Positions 52,062 to 61,104 are shown, numbered from the stretch's first letter. The stretch is 64,000 nucleotides of DNA from Streptomyces goshikiensis (GCF_014650555.1 NZ_BMVE01000010.1:186001-250000); one strand, 5' to 3'. Numbers and translations: made by a program. Notes: a model not told the origin generated them from the letters alone.

Positions 52062-53438
52062 TTACGGTCGGGAGGTCACGGGCGCGCCGGCCGGCGCGGG
52101 GGAGCCGGTCGCGGCGCGCCGGGCAGGCTCCAGGACGATGTGGAGCCTTTCGAGCCCCCGGAAGGCGGGCATGGGGCCCTTCAGCCAGGCGGCCCGGCCC
52201 TCCTGCGGGTCGGCCAGCTCCATCTCGGGGAATTCCCGCAGCAGACAGGAGAGCGCCACTTCGAGTTCCAGCCGCGCCAGCGGGGCCCCCAGGCAGTAGT
52301 GCGTGCCGTGTCCGAACCCCAGGTGCGTGCCCTGGATGCCCTCGCGCGTCACGTCCAGCACGTCGGGAGACCCGAACTTCTCGGGATCCCGGTTCGCCGA
52401 GGACAGCGCGATCTGTACGAGGGACCCCTTGGGGATCACCGTGCCGCGGATCTCGGCCTCCTCGGCGGCGTACCGGAAGGTCGAGCTCTCCACGGAGCCG
52501 TCGAAGCGGACCATCTCCTCCACCGCCCGCGGGATCAGCAGCGGGTCCGTGCGGAGCTTCGCCAACTGGTCGGGGTGGAGCAGCAGATCGAGGACGGAGT
52601 TCCCGATCTGGTACGCGGTGGTCTTGTGGCCGGCGAAGAAGATCACCCACAGCGACGCCACCAGTTCCGCGTCGTCCAGCCCCTCCTCCGCCTGGACGAG
52701 GTCGCTGACGAAGCAGTCCGAGGGGTGCTCGCGGGTGTACGCGACCAGTCGCCCCAGCCGGGCCTGCAGCCATGCCTCGGCCGCCTCAAGCTCCGCCCGC
52801 CGGGAGGGATCGAACCGGGCGAGCGTCACCGCCCGGAAGTGGTCCAGGATCTCGGGACGGTCCCCCTCCGGGATGCCCATGAGTTCGCACAGGATCGCGA
52901 TGGGCAGCGGGAAGGCGAACGACGACATCAGGTCCACCGGGGTGGACTTGGCACACGCCCGCAGCAGGTTCTCGGCGATCTCGGTGATCCTCGGCCGCAT
53001 CTGCTCCACCCGCCGGGGGGTGAAGCCGCTGCGCAGCGCGCGGCGCAGCCGGGTGTGCCGGGGCGGGTCCGAGAACAGCACGTTGTCGTCGAGGGCGTCG
53101 AAGAAGCTGCCGAAAACCGCGTGGTACGTGTCGATGGCGCCCCGCATGTCCTTGCTGAAGCGGGGGTCCGACAGGGCGTCCCGGGCGTCCTCGTACCGGG
53201 TGATGAGGTACGTGTCGACCCCGTGCGGGGGCTTCAGCAGGCACACCGGGGCCTGCTCGCGCAGCGCCGCGTAGACGGGGTGCGGGCACGCGCGGTACTC
53301 CGGCGCCCCCTTGGACACGGCGGTCACGAGGTCACCGAGCGTCCCGCCGACCCCGCCGCCCTCGCCCACCTCGTCGGCCCCGCGCGTTCCGCGCGTCGCC
53401 GTTCCGCCGTCCTTCGGTGCCGCACTCTCCTGCGTCAT
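52062..53438 (-). CDS. cytochrome P450 with AGHKTT I-helix
   Basis: ATG 53438 follows GGAGG and gives 458 residues, with a Gly/Glu-rich N-terminal extension of about 35 residues. The heme loop is LGFGHGTHYCLGAPLARLE (Cys near residue 382) and the ExxR motif EEMVRF. The I-helix reads FAGHKTTAYQ, so the acidic residue of the usual AGxE/DTT is Lys. Proton delivery to oxygen may thus follow another route. It is first in a two-gene operon with the amidohydrolase. No ferredoxin gene is adjacent, so electrons must come from elsewhere, for example the chain at 4756-6376. Confidence 0.94.
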   Translation of the reverse strand: MTQESAAPKDGGTATRGTRGADEVGEGGGVGGTLGDLVTAVSKGAPEYRACPHPVYAALREQAPVCLLKPPHGVDTYLITRYEDARDALSDPRFSKDMRGAIDTYHAVFGSFFDALDDNVLFSDPPRHTRLRRALRSGFTPRRVEQMRPRITEIAENLLRACAKSTPVDLMSSFAFPLPIAILCELMGIPEGDRPEILDHFRAVTLARFDPSRRAELEAAEAWLQARLGRLVAYTREHPSDCFVSDLVQAEEGLDDAELVASLWVIFFAGHKTTAYQIGNSVLDLLLHPDQLAKLRTDPLLIPRAVEEMVRFDGSVESSTFRYAAEEAEIRGTVIPKGSLVQIALSSANRDPEKFGSPDVLDVTREGIQGTHLGFGHGTHYCLGAPLARLELEVALSCLLREFPEMELADPQEGRAAWLKGPMPAFRGLERLHIVLEPARRAATGSPAPAGAPVTSRP

Positions 53439-53662
53439 CCTTCGCACCCTCCGTGAGGTTCGCCGCGTGCGGGCACAGCGGTTCCCTGTCGGAGCCGGTC
53501 GCGAAACCAGCCGGGACGCGTTCGGGTGAGCGCCGGTGCGCGCGGAGCGAGCAGCCGTCAGCCGACCGGCCGTCAGCCGTCCGCCGCAGTCACCTGGCGG
53601 CCCTCCGCAGCGGGGCTCAGGCTGCTGGTGCAGTCAGCCGCTCGTCGCAAGGAGTCACGCGC

Positions 53663-54235
53663 ATGGCCCGACGTCTCGCCCTGGTCCTCACCACGACGCT
53701 CTCGCTCGCCCTGGCCGCCGTCGCCGCGCCCGCCGCGGCCGCGCCCGCACCCGTAGGCCCGGAAACGGGCGAAGCCGCGAGCGCGCTCGCCGCCGTGTAC
53801 GCGGCGACCGCCAGGTTCCAGCGCCACGAGGAGGCGGTGAAGGCGGGCTACGTACCGGACAAGTACTGCGTGACCAACCGCTCCGGTCCGGGCGCGCTCG
53901 GCTACCCGCACTTCAACCACAAGCTCGACAACTCCGTCGATCCCGCACACCCCACCGCCCTCTTCTACGAGGACGACAAGAAGGGCGGCAAGCGCCTCGT
54001 CGGCGTCCAGTGGCTGGTCTACGACCGGGACCAGAACCTCGCGACGAGCGACGACCGCCCCGCGCTGTTCGGGAAGCCCTTCAAGGGCCCGCAGCGCGGC
54101 AACTTCCCCGGCCAGCCCATCCACTACGCGCTCCACCTGTGGCTGTGGAAGAAGAACCCGCTGGGCGAGTTCGAGACCTACAACCCGGCGGTGAGCTGCC
54201 GCCCCGGTACCGTCCGCCCCACACCGCAGGTCTGA
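53663..54235 (+). CDS. secreted protein with conserved W-rich C-terminus, unknown function
   Basis: ATG 53663 is 8 bases after GGAG. The 190 residues include a signal peptide of about 28 residues. The mature domain contains HEEAVKAGYVPDKYC, GALGYPHFNH, a strand GKRLVGVQWLVYD and HYALHLWLWKKNPLGEFETYNPAVSC. This arrangement, including the HxWxWxxNPxGxF motif and two Cys, recurs in secreted actinobacterial proteins without known function. It may bind a ligand via the aromatic cluster. It is flanked by the divergent P450 operon and the convergent kinase gene. Confidence 0.78.
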   Translation: MARRLALVLTTTLSLALAAVAAPAAAAPAPVGPETGEAASALAAVYAATARFQRHEEAVKAGYVPDKYCVTNRSGPGALGYPHFNHKLDNSVDPAHPTALFYEDDKKGGKRLVGVQWLVYDRDQNLATSDDRPALFGKPFKGPQRGNFPGQPIHYALHLWLWKKNPLGEFETYNPAVSCRPGTVRPTPQV

Positions 54236-54265
54236 GGCACCCCGCCCCGGCTCAGGGGCGTCGGC

Positions 54266-55948
54266 TCAGGGGCGTCGGCTCAGGGCCGACGGCGCGCCGG
54301 CCGACTGGGCCCCCTCCGATTCGAGGGTCAGCCGGTCGGGACCCGCCATGGTCACCACGTACAGGTTGCCCCGGGGGCAGTCGAAGGCGGCGGCGGTGTC
54401 GGTCGGGTGGCTGGTCACCGCCGCGAGGACCACGGTGTTCCCGCTGACCTGCTTGAGCTCCAGGGCCTCGGTGCACCCCAGGTTCCGCCCGCTGGACACC
54501 TCCCGCACATCGCTGGCCTGTTTGCCCACGAGCTCGCCCACGGCGCCGGCGCGCAGGGTGACCGTGACGGTGAACCCGCCCGTCCGCGCCTGGGTGATGC
54601 CGTTCGCGTCCGGGGTACCGGGTCCGACCCCGGACCAGGTGCCGGCCCAGGACGCGGGCAGCGACGCGGTCGGGGACGATGCCCCTCCCGACGGTGCCGC
54701 CGAAGCTGACGGTGACGGTGACGGTGCGGACGATGCCGGCCGTGACTTCGCGGTGGCGGGATCCCCGCCCTCGTCGGCGCCCCCGTAGAACCGGACGAGG
54801 AGCGCGGCGCCCGCGGCCAGCGCGGTGACACCGGCCACCGCGCCGAGCACCCGGCCCCGACGGGAGGACCGCGGTCCGGACGGCCCCGCGGTGACGGCGG
54901 GGGAGGGCGGCGGAGTACCGGGAGCCGTGGGCGGGTACGCCTGGGCGGCGGCGCTCAGGGGCGCGGCCGACGGCCGGGGCGGCACCCCGGTCCCGGCAGC
55001 GGCAGCGGCCGCGACGCCGGACACGGGCGGCTGCGAACCGGACAGCAGGCGCCCCAGTTCGGTCTCCCGGCGGGCGACGTCCTCCAGGAGCGCGGCGGGC
55101 AGGGAGCCGCTCCACTCTTCCTCCCCGGCGGCGCCGAGCCGCTCCCGCAGTGCCCCGGCGGTGGGGCGCTGTCGCGGATCCTTGGCCAGGCACTCCCGCA
55201 CCAGCGGTACGAGCGCTTCCGGCACCCCGCCCAGGAGCGGCTCGTCGTGCACGATGCGGTACAGCAGGGCGGGCAGCCCCAGCTCCTCGCCGTGCTCCTG
55301 GAAGGGGCCGTGGCCGGTGGCCGCGTACACGAGGACGGAGGCGAGGGCGAACACGTCCGCCGGCGCCTCGGCCACGGAGCCGGTCGCCTGCTCGGGCGCG
55401 AGGTAGCCGGGCGTGCCGATGACCGCGCCCGTCCGGGTGCTGCGCGGATCCCGGACGGCGCGGGCGATGCCGAAGTCGATGAGGAAGGGCCGCTGCGGGC
55501 CCAGCAGAACGTTCGCCGGCTTGATGTCGCGGTGCACCACCCCCGCCGCCCGCACGGCGACGAGTGCGGCGGTCAGCTCCTGCGCCAGGCACCGTACGGC
55601 CGGTTCCGCCAGCGGCCCGTACGCGCGCACCCAGTCGCCCAGCGACGGCGCGGCGACGTACTCCGTCGCCAGCCACTGCGGCGCCGCGCCCGGAGGGCTG
55701 AAGTCCACCACCGAGACGGTCCACGGGGAGCGCACGCGGTCGTTGGTACGGATCTCCCGGGCGAACCGCTCGGCGAACCCGGGCTCCAGGCTCAGGTCCC
55801 GGTGCACGGTCTTCAGCGCCAGCGGCCGCCCGGAGGCGGTCCGGGCCAGGAAGACCTCGCCCATTCCGCCCGCGCCGAGGCGCGCCAGAAGGCGGTACCC
55901 GCCGATCTCCGGCAGATCGCCGGGCTGCAGAGACTCCAAGAACTCCAC
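54266..55948 (-). CDS. Ser/Thr protein kinase (Pkn type) with extracellular domain
   Basis: A 560-residue receptor-like kinase from GTG 55948. The kinase domain (about 18-275) has the glycine loop LGAGGMGEVFLA, Lys in LALKTVHRD, the catalytic loop HRDIKPANVLL and DFGIARA. A Pro/Ala-rich linker follows; a single membrane helix lies near residues 362-383 (VLGAVAGVTALAAGAALLV). The remaining 170 residues outside the membrane begin with a Ser/Pro/Ala stretch and end in a compact domain with two Cys (NLGCTEALEL and FDCPRGN) that may sense a ligand. A 14-base tandem duplication overlaps the stop codon. Confidence 0.93.
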   Translation of the reverse strand: MEFLESLQPGDLPEIGGYRLLARLGAGGMGEVFLARTASGRPLALKTVHRDLSLEPGFAERFAREIRTNDRVRSPWTVSVVDFSPPGAAPQWLATEYVAAPSLGDWVRAYGPLAEPAVRCLAQELTAALVAVRAAGVVHRDIKPANVLLGPQRPFLIDFGIARAVRDPRSTRTGAVIGTPGYLAPEQATGSVAEAPADVFALASVLVYAATGHGPFQEHGEELGLPALLYRIVHDEPLLGGVPEALVPLVRECLAKDPRQRPTAGALRERLGAAGEEEWSGSLPAALLEDVARRETELGRLLSGSQPPVSGVAAAAAAGTGVPPRPSAAPLSAAAQAYPPTAPGTPPPSPAVTAGPSGPRSSRRGRVLGAVAGVTALAAGAALLVRFYGGADEGGDPATAKSRPASSAPSPSPSASAAPSGGASSPTASLPASWAGTWSGVGPGTPDANGITQARTGGFTVTVTLRAGAVGELVGKQASDVREVSSGRNLGCTEALELKQVSGNTVVLAAVTSHPTDTAAAFDCPRGNLYVVTMAGPDRLTLESEGAQSAGAPSALSRRP

Positions 55949-56102
55949 CGGTCCTCACGGCCGTTGCCGAACCCCTGTACGGGTCGTCCGGTGAGCCACC
56001 TTAGAGGACGCGGCCGCCGGCCCGGGCACCGTTCACCGGTGCGTACCCGGCACGACGCGCGCGCGGGGGCGCCCCTGTGGGAGCACCCCCGCGCGTGACG
56101 GG

Positions 56103-57572
56103 TCAGGAACGGGTCGCGGGCTGCGCTTCCCGGTCGCCCGACGCCGCCGCCCGCGCCGCGATCTGCGGGTTGCGGGACTTCAGCACCGACCAGCCGACCG
56201 CGAGGCAGACGGCCCAGCCGGCCCCCACGTACAGGGAGACGCGGCTGTCGGGGTCGATGGCGATCAGCACGGTGACCAGCAGCAGGAAGGCCACCGCGAT
56301 CCAGCTGCACACCGTGCCGCCCGGCGCGGGGAAGGAGGAGGCCGGCAGGCGCCCGGCGACCACCTCGCGGCGGTAGCGGATGTGGCTGATCAGGATCATC
56401 AGCCAGGTCCAGATGCCGGCCGCGGTCGCGACCGAGGTCACGTACCCGAACGCCTTCTCCGGGACGACGTAGTTCAGGACCACGCCGATGCCCATGAGGG
56501 CGACGGACAGGGTGATGCCGAGGGCCGGGGTCTTGGTGGAGCTCAGCTTGCCGAGGACCTTGGGCGCCTCGGAGTTGGCGGCCAGGTCGCGCAGCATGCG
56601 GCCGGTGGAGTACATGCCGGAGTTGCAGGACGACAGGGCCGCGGTGAGGACCACGAAATTGACGATCGCCGCACCGGCGGGAATGCCGATCTTCGCGAAG
56701 GCCGCCACGAACGGGCTGACGCCCGGCTGGAACTCGGTCCACTTGACGACCATCAGGATCACGCTGAGGGCGCCGACGTAGAAGACGATGATGCGCCACG
56801 GCAGGGTGTTGATCGCCTTGGGGAGCGTCTTCTCCGGGTTCTCGGACTCGCCCGCGGTGACGCCGACGAGTTCGACGGCCAGGTAGGCGAACATGACGCC
56901 CTGCAGGGTCATCAGGCTGGAGCCGACGCCCTTGGGGAAGATGCCGTCGAAGGCCCACAGGTTGGACACCGCGGCCGTGTCACCGGCCTGGCTGAACCCG
57001 AAGGTCACGACGCCTATGCCGATCACGATCATGCCGATCAGGGCCGTGACCTTGACCATCGAGAACCAGAACTCGATCTCGCCGAAGAGCTTCACCGAGA
57101 TGAGGTTGGCGACGTAGAGCACCACGAGGAAGACCAGCGCGGTCACCCACTGCGGGATGTCCGGGAACCAGAAGTGCACGTAGATCGCCGCGGCGGTCAG
57201 CTCGGCCATGCCGGTGACCACCCACATGAGCCAGTACGTCCAGCCGGTCGCGAATCCGAAGAACGGACCGAGGAACTCACGGGCGTACTCCGCGAACGAG
57301 CCCGAGACGGGCCGGTACAGGAGCAGTTCGCCGAGCGCCCGCATGATGAAGAAGACGATGACGCCGGCGAGGGCGTACATGAGGATGAGACTGGGCCCGG
57401 CCTTCGCGATGTTCGCGCCGGCGCCCAGGAAGAGGCCCACGCCGATGGCGCCGCCGATGGCGATCATCTGGACCTGGCGGCTGCCGAGCCCGCGCTCGTA
57501 GCCCTCCTCGGGCGTGTTGCCCGCAGCGGTGTTGTCGTCACCGTGGTGGTGTTCGACCTGCGTCGAGGTCAT
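56103..57572 (-). CDS. amino-acid permease (APC family)
   Basis: The 489-residue permease has about 12 membrane helices and the AAT-group signature GLGSRQVQMIAIGGAIGVGLFLGAG (in part: QMIAIGGAIGVGLFLG), EYAREFLGPFFGFATGW and VGVTAGESENPEKTLPKAI. Similar transporters import GABA, D-serine, proline or aromatic amino acids by proton symport. ATG 57572 is chosen because the protein then starts with the usual polar tail (HHHGDDNT). Its upstream region has a large inverted repeat and direct repeats. The gene is monocistronic. Confidence 0.93.
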   Translation of the reverse strand: MTSTQVEHHHGDDNTAAGNTPEEGYERGLGSRQVQMIAIGGAIGVGLFLGAGANIAKAGPSLILMYALAGVIVFFIMRALGELLLYRPVSGSFAEYAREFLGPFFGFATGWTYWLMWVVTGMAELTAAAIYVHFWFPDIPQWVTALVFLVVLYVANLISVKLFGEIEFWFSMVKVTALIGMIVIGIGVVTFGFSQAGDTAAVSNLWAFDGIFPKGVGSSLMTLQGVMFAYLAVELVGVTAGESENPEKTLPKAINTLPWRIIVFYVGALSVILMVVKWTEFQPGVSPFVAAFAKIGIPAGAAIVNFVVLTAALSSCNSGMYSTGRMLRDLAANSEAPKVLGKLSSTKTPALGITLSVALMGIGVVLNYVVPEKAFGYVTSVATAAGIWTWLMILISHIRYRREVVAGRLPASSFPAPGGTVCSWIAVAFLLLVTVLIAIDPDSRVSLYVGAGWAVCLAVGWSVLKSRNPQIAARAAASGDREAQPATRS

Positions 57573-57659
57573 GCTGTGGTGCGCCTTTCCGCTCCATGCC
57601 GATCCGCGCGCCGTGCTCTGCCTCGGATCGGGGTTCCGGCCCCCCGGATGGGTCGTGAA

Positions 57660-57699
57660 GATGTACCACGGCATTCCGCACAAAACCGTGGTGTACATC
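57660..57699. promoter_or_regulatory. long inverted repeat upstream of the permease gene
   Basis: GATGTACCACGG (57660-57671) pairs with CCGTGGTGTACATC (57686-57699); only a two-base bulge breaks the symmetry and 14 bases separate the arms. It lies about 90 bases before the permease start and may be an operator or RNA structure. Confidence 0.45.
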
Positions 57700-57721
57700 A
57701 CCGGCAAATCCGTCATTCGCC

Positions 57722-57754
57722 TGTGATCAGGCCGAAAGGCCCTTGTGTGATCAC
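57722..57754. promoter_or_regulatory. TGTGATCA direct repeats with GGCC-GAAA-GGCC hairpin
   Basis: TGTGATCA occurs at 57722-57729 and 57746-57753, 24 bases apart. Between them GGCC, GAAA, GGCC forms a small GNRA-type hairpin. The second copy is inside the palindrome GTGATCAC. Two-turn spacing suits binding of a dimeric regulator on one face. Confidence 0.4.
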
Positions 57755-57870
57755 GAGATCGTTATCCGGATCTGAGGATCCGTTGAGCGAGCACGCTTTG
57801 CCATCACGGCAATGTGCGCCACAGGAGATGCCCTGTAGCGCACATCGGATACGCGGAGTGACCGGAAGGC

Positions 57871-59238
57871 TCAGCGCACCGGCGCCGCCATCGGTGCGGG
57901 AAGCGCCGGCACGGCCTGCCGCAGGACGCCCTCGGCCGGACGCGGCGCGGTGGTGCCGCACAGCGCGAGGTCGCGGTAGCCGATGATGGCGGCATCGGCC
58001 GGGTGGGGGAGGAACTCGGTGCCGCTCTCGTTCAGGCGCTGGTACTTCATGAGGTTGTGGCCGAGGGCGAACTGCCGGGAACCGTCCGCGCTGGACAGGG
58101 CCCACGTACCGGCGCCCCAGACGGCCCCGTCATGGCCCCAGGCGGGACCGCACGGGGTGTCCATGGAGTAGATGCCGAGGCCGTAGCGCATGTACACATT
58201 GCCCTTCTCGTCCTTGACGTCGACGGTGGTGCGCATCTGGTCCAGCTGGCGGCGCGGCAGCAGGTCCCCGGTCAGCAGCGCGCGGTAGAAGGTGTTCAGG
58301 TCCTGCGGGGTGGAGACGAGGGCGCCCGCGGTACCGGCCCAGGTCATGTTGTACTCGCTGTAGTCGCGCGGCGGGTCGATGATCCCATAGAAGCTCTCGT
58401 ACATCCGGGAGTGGGCGCCGCGGATGCGCGCCTCGGTACCGGGGAAATAGGTGCTGCGCAGGCCCGCCCGCTTGATGACGTCCCGGCTGATGAGCCGCTC
58501 CGGGTCCTGGCCGCTCACCTTGCGGAGCACCTCGCCCAGCAGCAGGTAGTTGGTGTTGGAGTACGACCAGCCGGTGCCGGGCTCGAACAACTGGGGCCGG
58601 GCCACGCCGTAGCCGATCAGCTCGGCGGGCCTCACCGTGCGGAACCGGTTTTCGTCCAGGCTCTCCGTGGTCCCCTTCAGGAGGGAGGGGAAGGCGTCGC
58701 CGATGTAGTCGCTGATGCCGCTGGTGTGGTTGAGGAGCATGCGGACGGTGACCTTGCGGCCGCGCTCACCGGGCAGGAGCCCGGGCACGTAGTCGCCGAC
58801 GGGCCCGTCGAGGTCGATCCGGCCCTTCGCGGACTGCTGGAGCACGGCGACGGCGGTGAAGGACTTGGTGACGCTGCCGACCCGGTGCTGGAAGTCGGGG
58901 CGCACGGGCCGCCCGGTGGCGATGTCCGCGAGACCCGAGGCACCGTCGAAACGCTCCCGGCCGTCGCGGACCGCCGAGTAGACGCCGTGGACGCCCGCCT
59001 CGTGTATCGCGGCCAGCCCCTCCCGCAGCTCGCCCCGGTCGAGGCGGTGGCCGGCGGCCGGGGCCGCGGCGGGCGGCGTGTCCTGCCCGGCGGCGTTCGC
59101 GGCGGGGGCGAAGCCCGCCAGCAGGGCGACGGCCACGGCGCTCGCCGCGGCGGCGCGGCGCAGCCGTCGCGGAGGCCGGTTCGCGGTCCGCTCGCAGGTT
59201 CGGTCGGAGGTTCGGTCGGCAGGACGGGTGTGACGCAC
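57871..59238 (-). CDS. secreted class C beta-lactamase/DD-peptidase-type serine hydrolase
   Basis: GTG 59238 lies 5 bases after GAGGAG; the frame upstream has no site. The 455 residues comprise an Arg-rich signal peptide, cleaved near AANAAG, and a serine hydrolase of the beta-lactamase fold: SVTK holds the nucleophile Ser and Lys, YSNTNY is the Tyr motif and WGHDGAVWG the third element. Family members in Streptomyces include D-alanyl-D-alanine carboxypeptidases such as the R61 enzyme (about 400 residues). It acts outside the cell. It is followed at a distance by the permease gene, not in operon. Confidence 0.93.
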   Translation of the reverse strand: MRHTRPADRTSDRTCERTANRPPRRLRRAAAASAVAVALLAGFAPAANAAGQDTPPAAAPAAGHRLDRGELREGLAAIHEAGVHGVYSAVRDGRERFDGASGLADIATGRPVRPDFQHRVGSVTKSFTAVAVLQQSAKGRIDLDGPVGDYVPGLLPGERGRKVTVRMLLNHTSGISDYIGDAFPSLLKGTTESLDENRFRTVRPAELIGYGVARPQLFEPGTGWSYSNTNYLLLGEVLRKVSGQDPERLISRDVIKRAGLRSTYFPGTEARIRGAHSRMYESFYGIIDPPRDYSEYNMTWAGTAGALVSTPQDLNTFYRALLTGDLLPRRQLDQMRTTVDVKDEKGNVYMRYGLGIYSMDTPCGPAWGHDGAVWGAGTWALSSADGSRQFALGHNLMKYQRLNESGTEFLPHPADAAIIGYRDLALCGTTAPRPAEGVLRQAVPALPAPMAAPVR

Positions 59239-59385
59239 GGCGGCTCCTCGTCGGTGGCCCGGTGGGGCCCGGCGATCTGGGACACCTTGAGTCTCGCCCG
59301 CCGCTCCGCAGCCCACTTCCTCCGTCAGGACGAAACAGACGTCAACCAAGAGATGGAGACGCACCTTGACGAGCCATTACATTTG

Positions 59386-60186
59386 TCACACGCCGGTCGT
59401 CACCGGCAACGAGTAGATCACCAGCGTGAGTTCCGGGTCCTCGGCCAGGTGGAACGCCGTGTACGCGAAATCGACCACCCCGCCCTCCGGGACCCGCAGC
59501 CGCTTGCGTCCCCCCTGCCGCGCCTGCACGTCGTACCGCGTCCACCAGTCAGCCACCTCCGGGTTGCCGGCCTTCAGTTCTTCGACCAGCCCCTCGTAAC
59601 GGTCGTCTCCGGGGTGACGGCCGGCCAGCGTCCGCAGCCGGGCGAGGAGCCCGCGCGCTTCGTGCTCCCAGTCGATCAGTACCTCCCGGGCGGCGGGTTC
59701 CAGGAAGACCCAGCGGGCGAAGTTCGGCGGCCGGTCCACGGCCCCAGCGAGATGGGGGAACAGCTCTTCGGCCGCCCGGTTGTGGCTGAGCACGTCGTAC
59801 GTGCCGTTGATGAGGTACGCCGGGTTCGGCTGGAGCAGCAGGGGTACGGCCGCCACCTCCGCGGGGAGCGGCCGCGGCCGCGCGGCGCTCTCGCCCGGCG
59901 CGTGCCCGGCCAGCCGGAACAGGTGCTCGCGCTCCGGCCCGTCGAGACGCAGCACCCGGGCGAGGGCGTCGAGCACCTGGTCCGAGACGCGGATGTCGCG
60001 GCCCTGTTCGAGGTACGTGTACCAGGTGGCGCTGATGCCGGCGAGCAGGGCGAGCTCCTCCCGCCGCAGCCCCGGGGTCCTGCGGCGGCCCGTCCGGGGC
60101 AGGCCGACGTCGTCCGGGGTGAGCCGCTCCCTGCGGCTGCGCAGGAAGGCGGTCAGCTCGCCGCGCCGGTCGGGCTGGTTCGGCAT
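59386..60186 (-). CDS. Xre-family regulator with MmyB-like ligand domain
   Basis: A 266-residue regulator. The N-terminal helix-turn-helix carries RRRTPGLRREELALLAGISATWYTYLEQGRDIRVS (in part: LRREELALLAGISATWYTYL). The C-terminal domain, with PLLLQPNPAYLINGTYDVL and NFARWVFL, matches the MmyB-type PAS-like domain that binds fatty-acid-like ligands. Regulators of this type often sit divergently to an SDR gene and repress it. Here the SDR gene starts 126 bases away on the other strand with an operator-like sequence between. Confidence 0.93.
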   Translation of the reverse strand: MPNQPDRRGELTAFLRSRRERLTPDDVGLPRTGRRRTPGLRREELALLAGISATWYTYLEQGRDIRVSDQVLDALARVLRLDGPEREHLFRLAGHAPGESAARPRPLPAEVAAVPLLLQPNPAYLINGTYDVLSHNRAAEELFPHLAGAVDRPPNFARWVFLEPAAREVLIDWEHEARGLLARLRTLAGRHPGDDRYEGLVEELKAGNPEVADWWTRYDVQARQGGRKRLRVPEGGVVDFAYTAFHLAEDPELTLVIYSLPVTTGV

Positions 60187-60201
60187 GGTGGGATCCCCAA
60201 T

Positions 60202-60230
60202 TCCAGGATAAACGCGTTCTGGATACCAGG
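60202..60230. promoter_or_regulatory. CCAG/CTGG operator candidate between Xre and SDR genes
   Basis: TCCAG (60202-60206), 12 bases, CTGGA (60219-60223), then CTGG-ATA-CCAG (60219-60229). The two overlapping inverted repeats lie in the AT-richer part of the divergent promoter, adjacent to the Xre start, as expected for control of both genes by the Xre protein. Confidence 0.5.
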
Positions 60231-60311
60231 TTAAGACGGATACAGACTGCTCGTGCGGCCGGTGAGCAGAGCGGAACACCGCCGCCGACGACGAGAGAAG
60301 AAGGCGAAGAC

Positions 60312-61052
60312 ATGAACGCGGGAATCGACGGCAAGGTCGTGGCCATCACCGGAGCCAGCAGCGGAATCGGGGAGGCGACCGCGCTGCTGCTCGCCGCGCG
60401 GGGCGCCCGCCTCGTCCTGGGCGCACGCCGCTCGGACCGTCTCACCGACCTGGTGGGCCGGATCACCGAAGCGGGCGGCGAAGCCGTCCACCTCCGCACC
60501 GACGTGACCCGGCGGGAGGACCTGCACGCCCTGGTGGTACTGGCCCGGGAGCGGTTCGGCCGGCTCGACGTGCTCGTGAGCAACGCCGGATCCGGGGCCA
60601 TCTCCCCCCTCGACGATCTGCGCGTCGACGAGTGGGACCAGATGGTCGACGTCAACATCAAGGGCGTCCTGCACGGGATCGGAGCCGCGCTGCCGGTCTT
60701 CCGGGCGCAGGGCTCCGGCCACTTCGTCACCACCGCCTCCACGGCGGCCTTCCGGGTCGTGCCGGCCATGGCGGTCTACGCCGGTACGAAGTTCGCCGTC
60801 CGCGCGATCTGCGAGGGGCTGCGCCAGGAAGCCGGCGACTCCGTGCGGGTGACCACCGTCTCGCCCGGCCAGGTCCACACCGAGTTCGCCGAGGCCTCTT
60901 CCAACCCGGAGATCCGGGCGAGGATCACGCAGACCCGGGACCGGCTCGCGATCCCGCCCGAGGCGATCGCCCGGGCCATCGCCTTCGCGATCGAGCAGCC
61001 CGCCGAGGTGGACGTCAACGAGATCGTCGTCCGGCCCACCGCCCAGGTCTGA
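60312..61052 (+). CDS. NADP-type short-chain dehydrogenase/reductase
   Basis: The 246-residue classical SDR has ITGASSGIGEATALLLA for cofactor binding, LVSNAGSGAISPL, catalytic Ser in VTTASTAAF, and YAGTK with the Tyr-Lys pair. Arg residues after the first strand (GARRSDRL) suggest NADP preference. Proteins of this group reduce small carbonyl compounds. It is divergently transcribed from the MmyB-type Xre regulator and is probably repressed by it through the CCAG/CTGG site. GAAGAAG precedes the start. Confidence 0.93.
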   Translation: MNAGIDGKVVAITGASSGIGEATALLLAARGARLVLGARRSDRLTDLVGRITEAGGEAVHLRTDVTRREDLHALVVLARERFGRLDVLVSNAGSGAISPLDDLRVDEWDQMVDVNIKGVLHGIGAALPVFRAQGSGHFVTTASTAAFRVVPAMAVYAGTKFAVRAICEGLRQEAGDSVRVTTVSPGQVHTEFAEASSNPEIRARITQTRDRLAIPPEAIARAIAFAIEQPAEVDVNEIVVRPTAQV

Positions 61053-61104
61053 CCGCCGGCCCCGAGCCGCGAGTCCGGGACCGGCGCACCGGCGTACCGG
61101 CGGA

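Larger units (their letters stand above)
57573..57870. other. intergenic region with inverted and direct repeats
   Basis: 298 bases between the permease gene and the end of the serine hydrolase gene, both on the minus strand, without a convincing gene. It holds the long inverted repeat at 57660-57699 and the TGTGATCA repeats at 57722-57754 described separately, so it is a control region for the permease. Confidence 0.5.
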
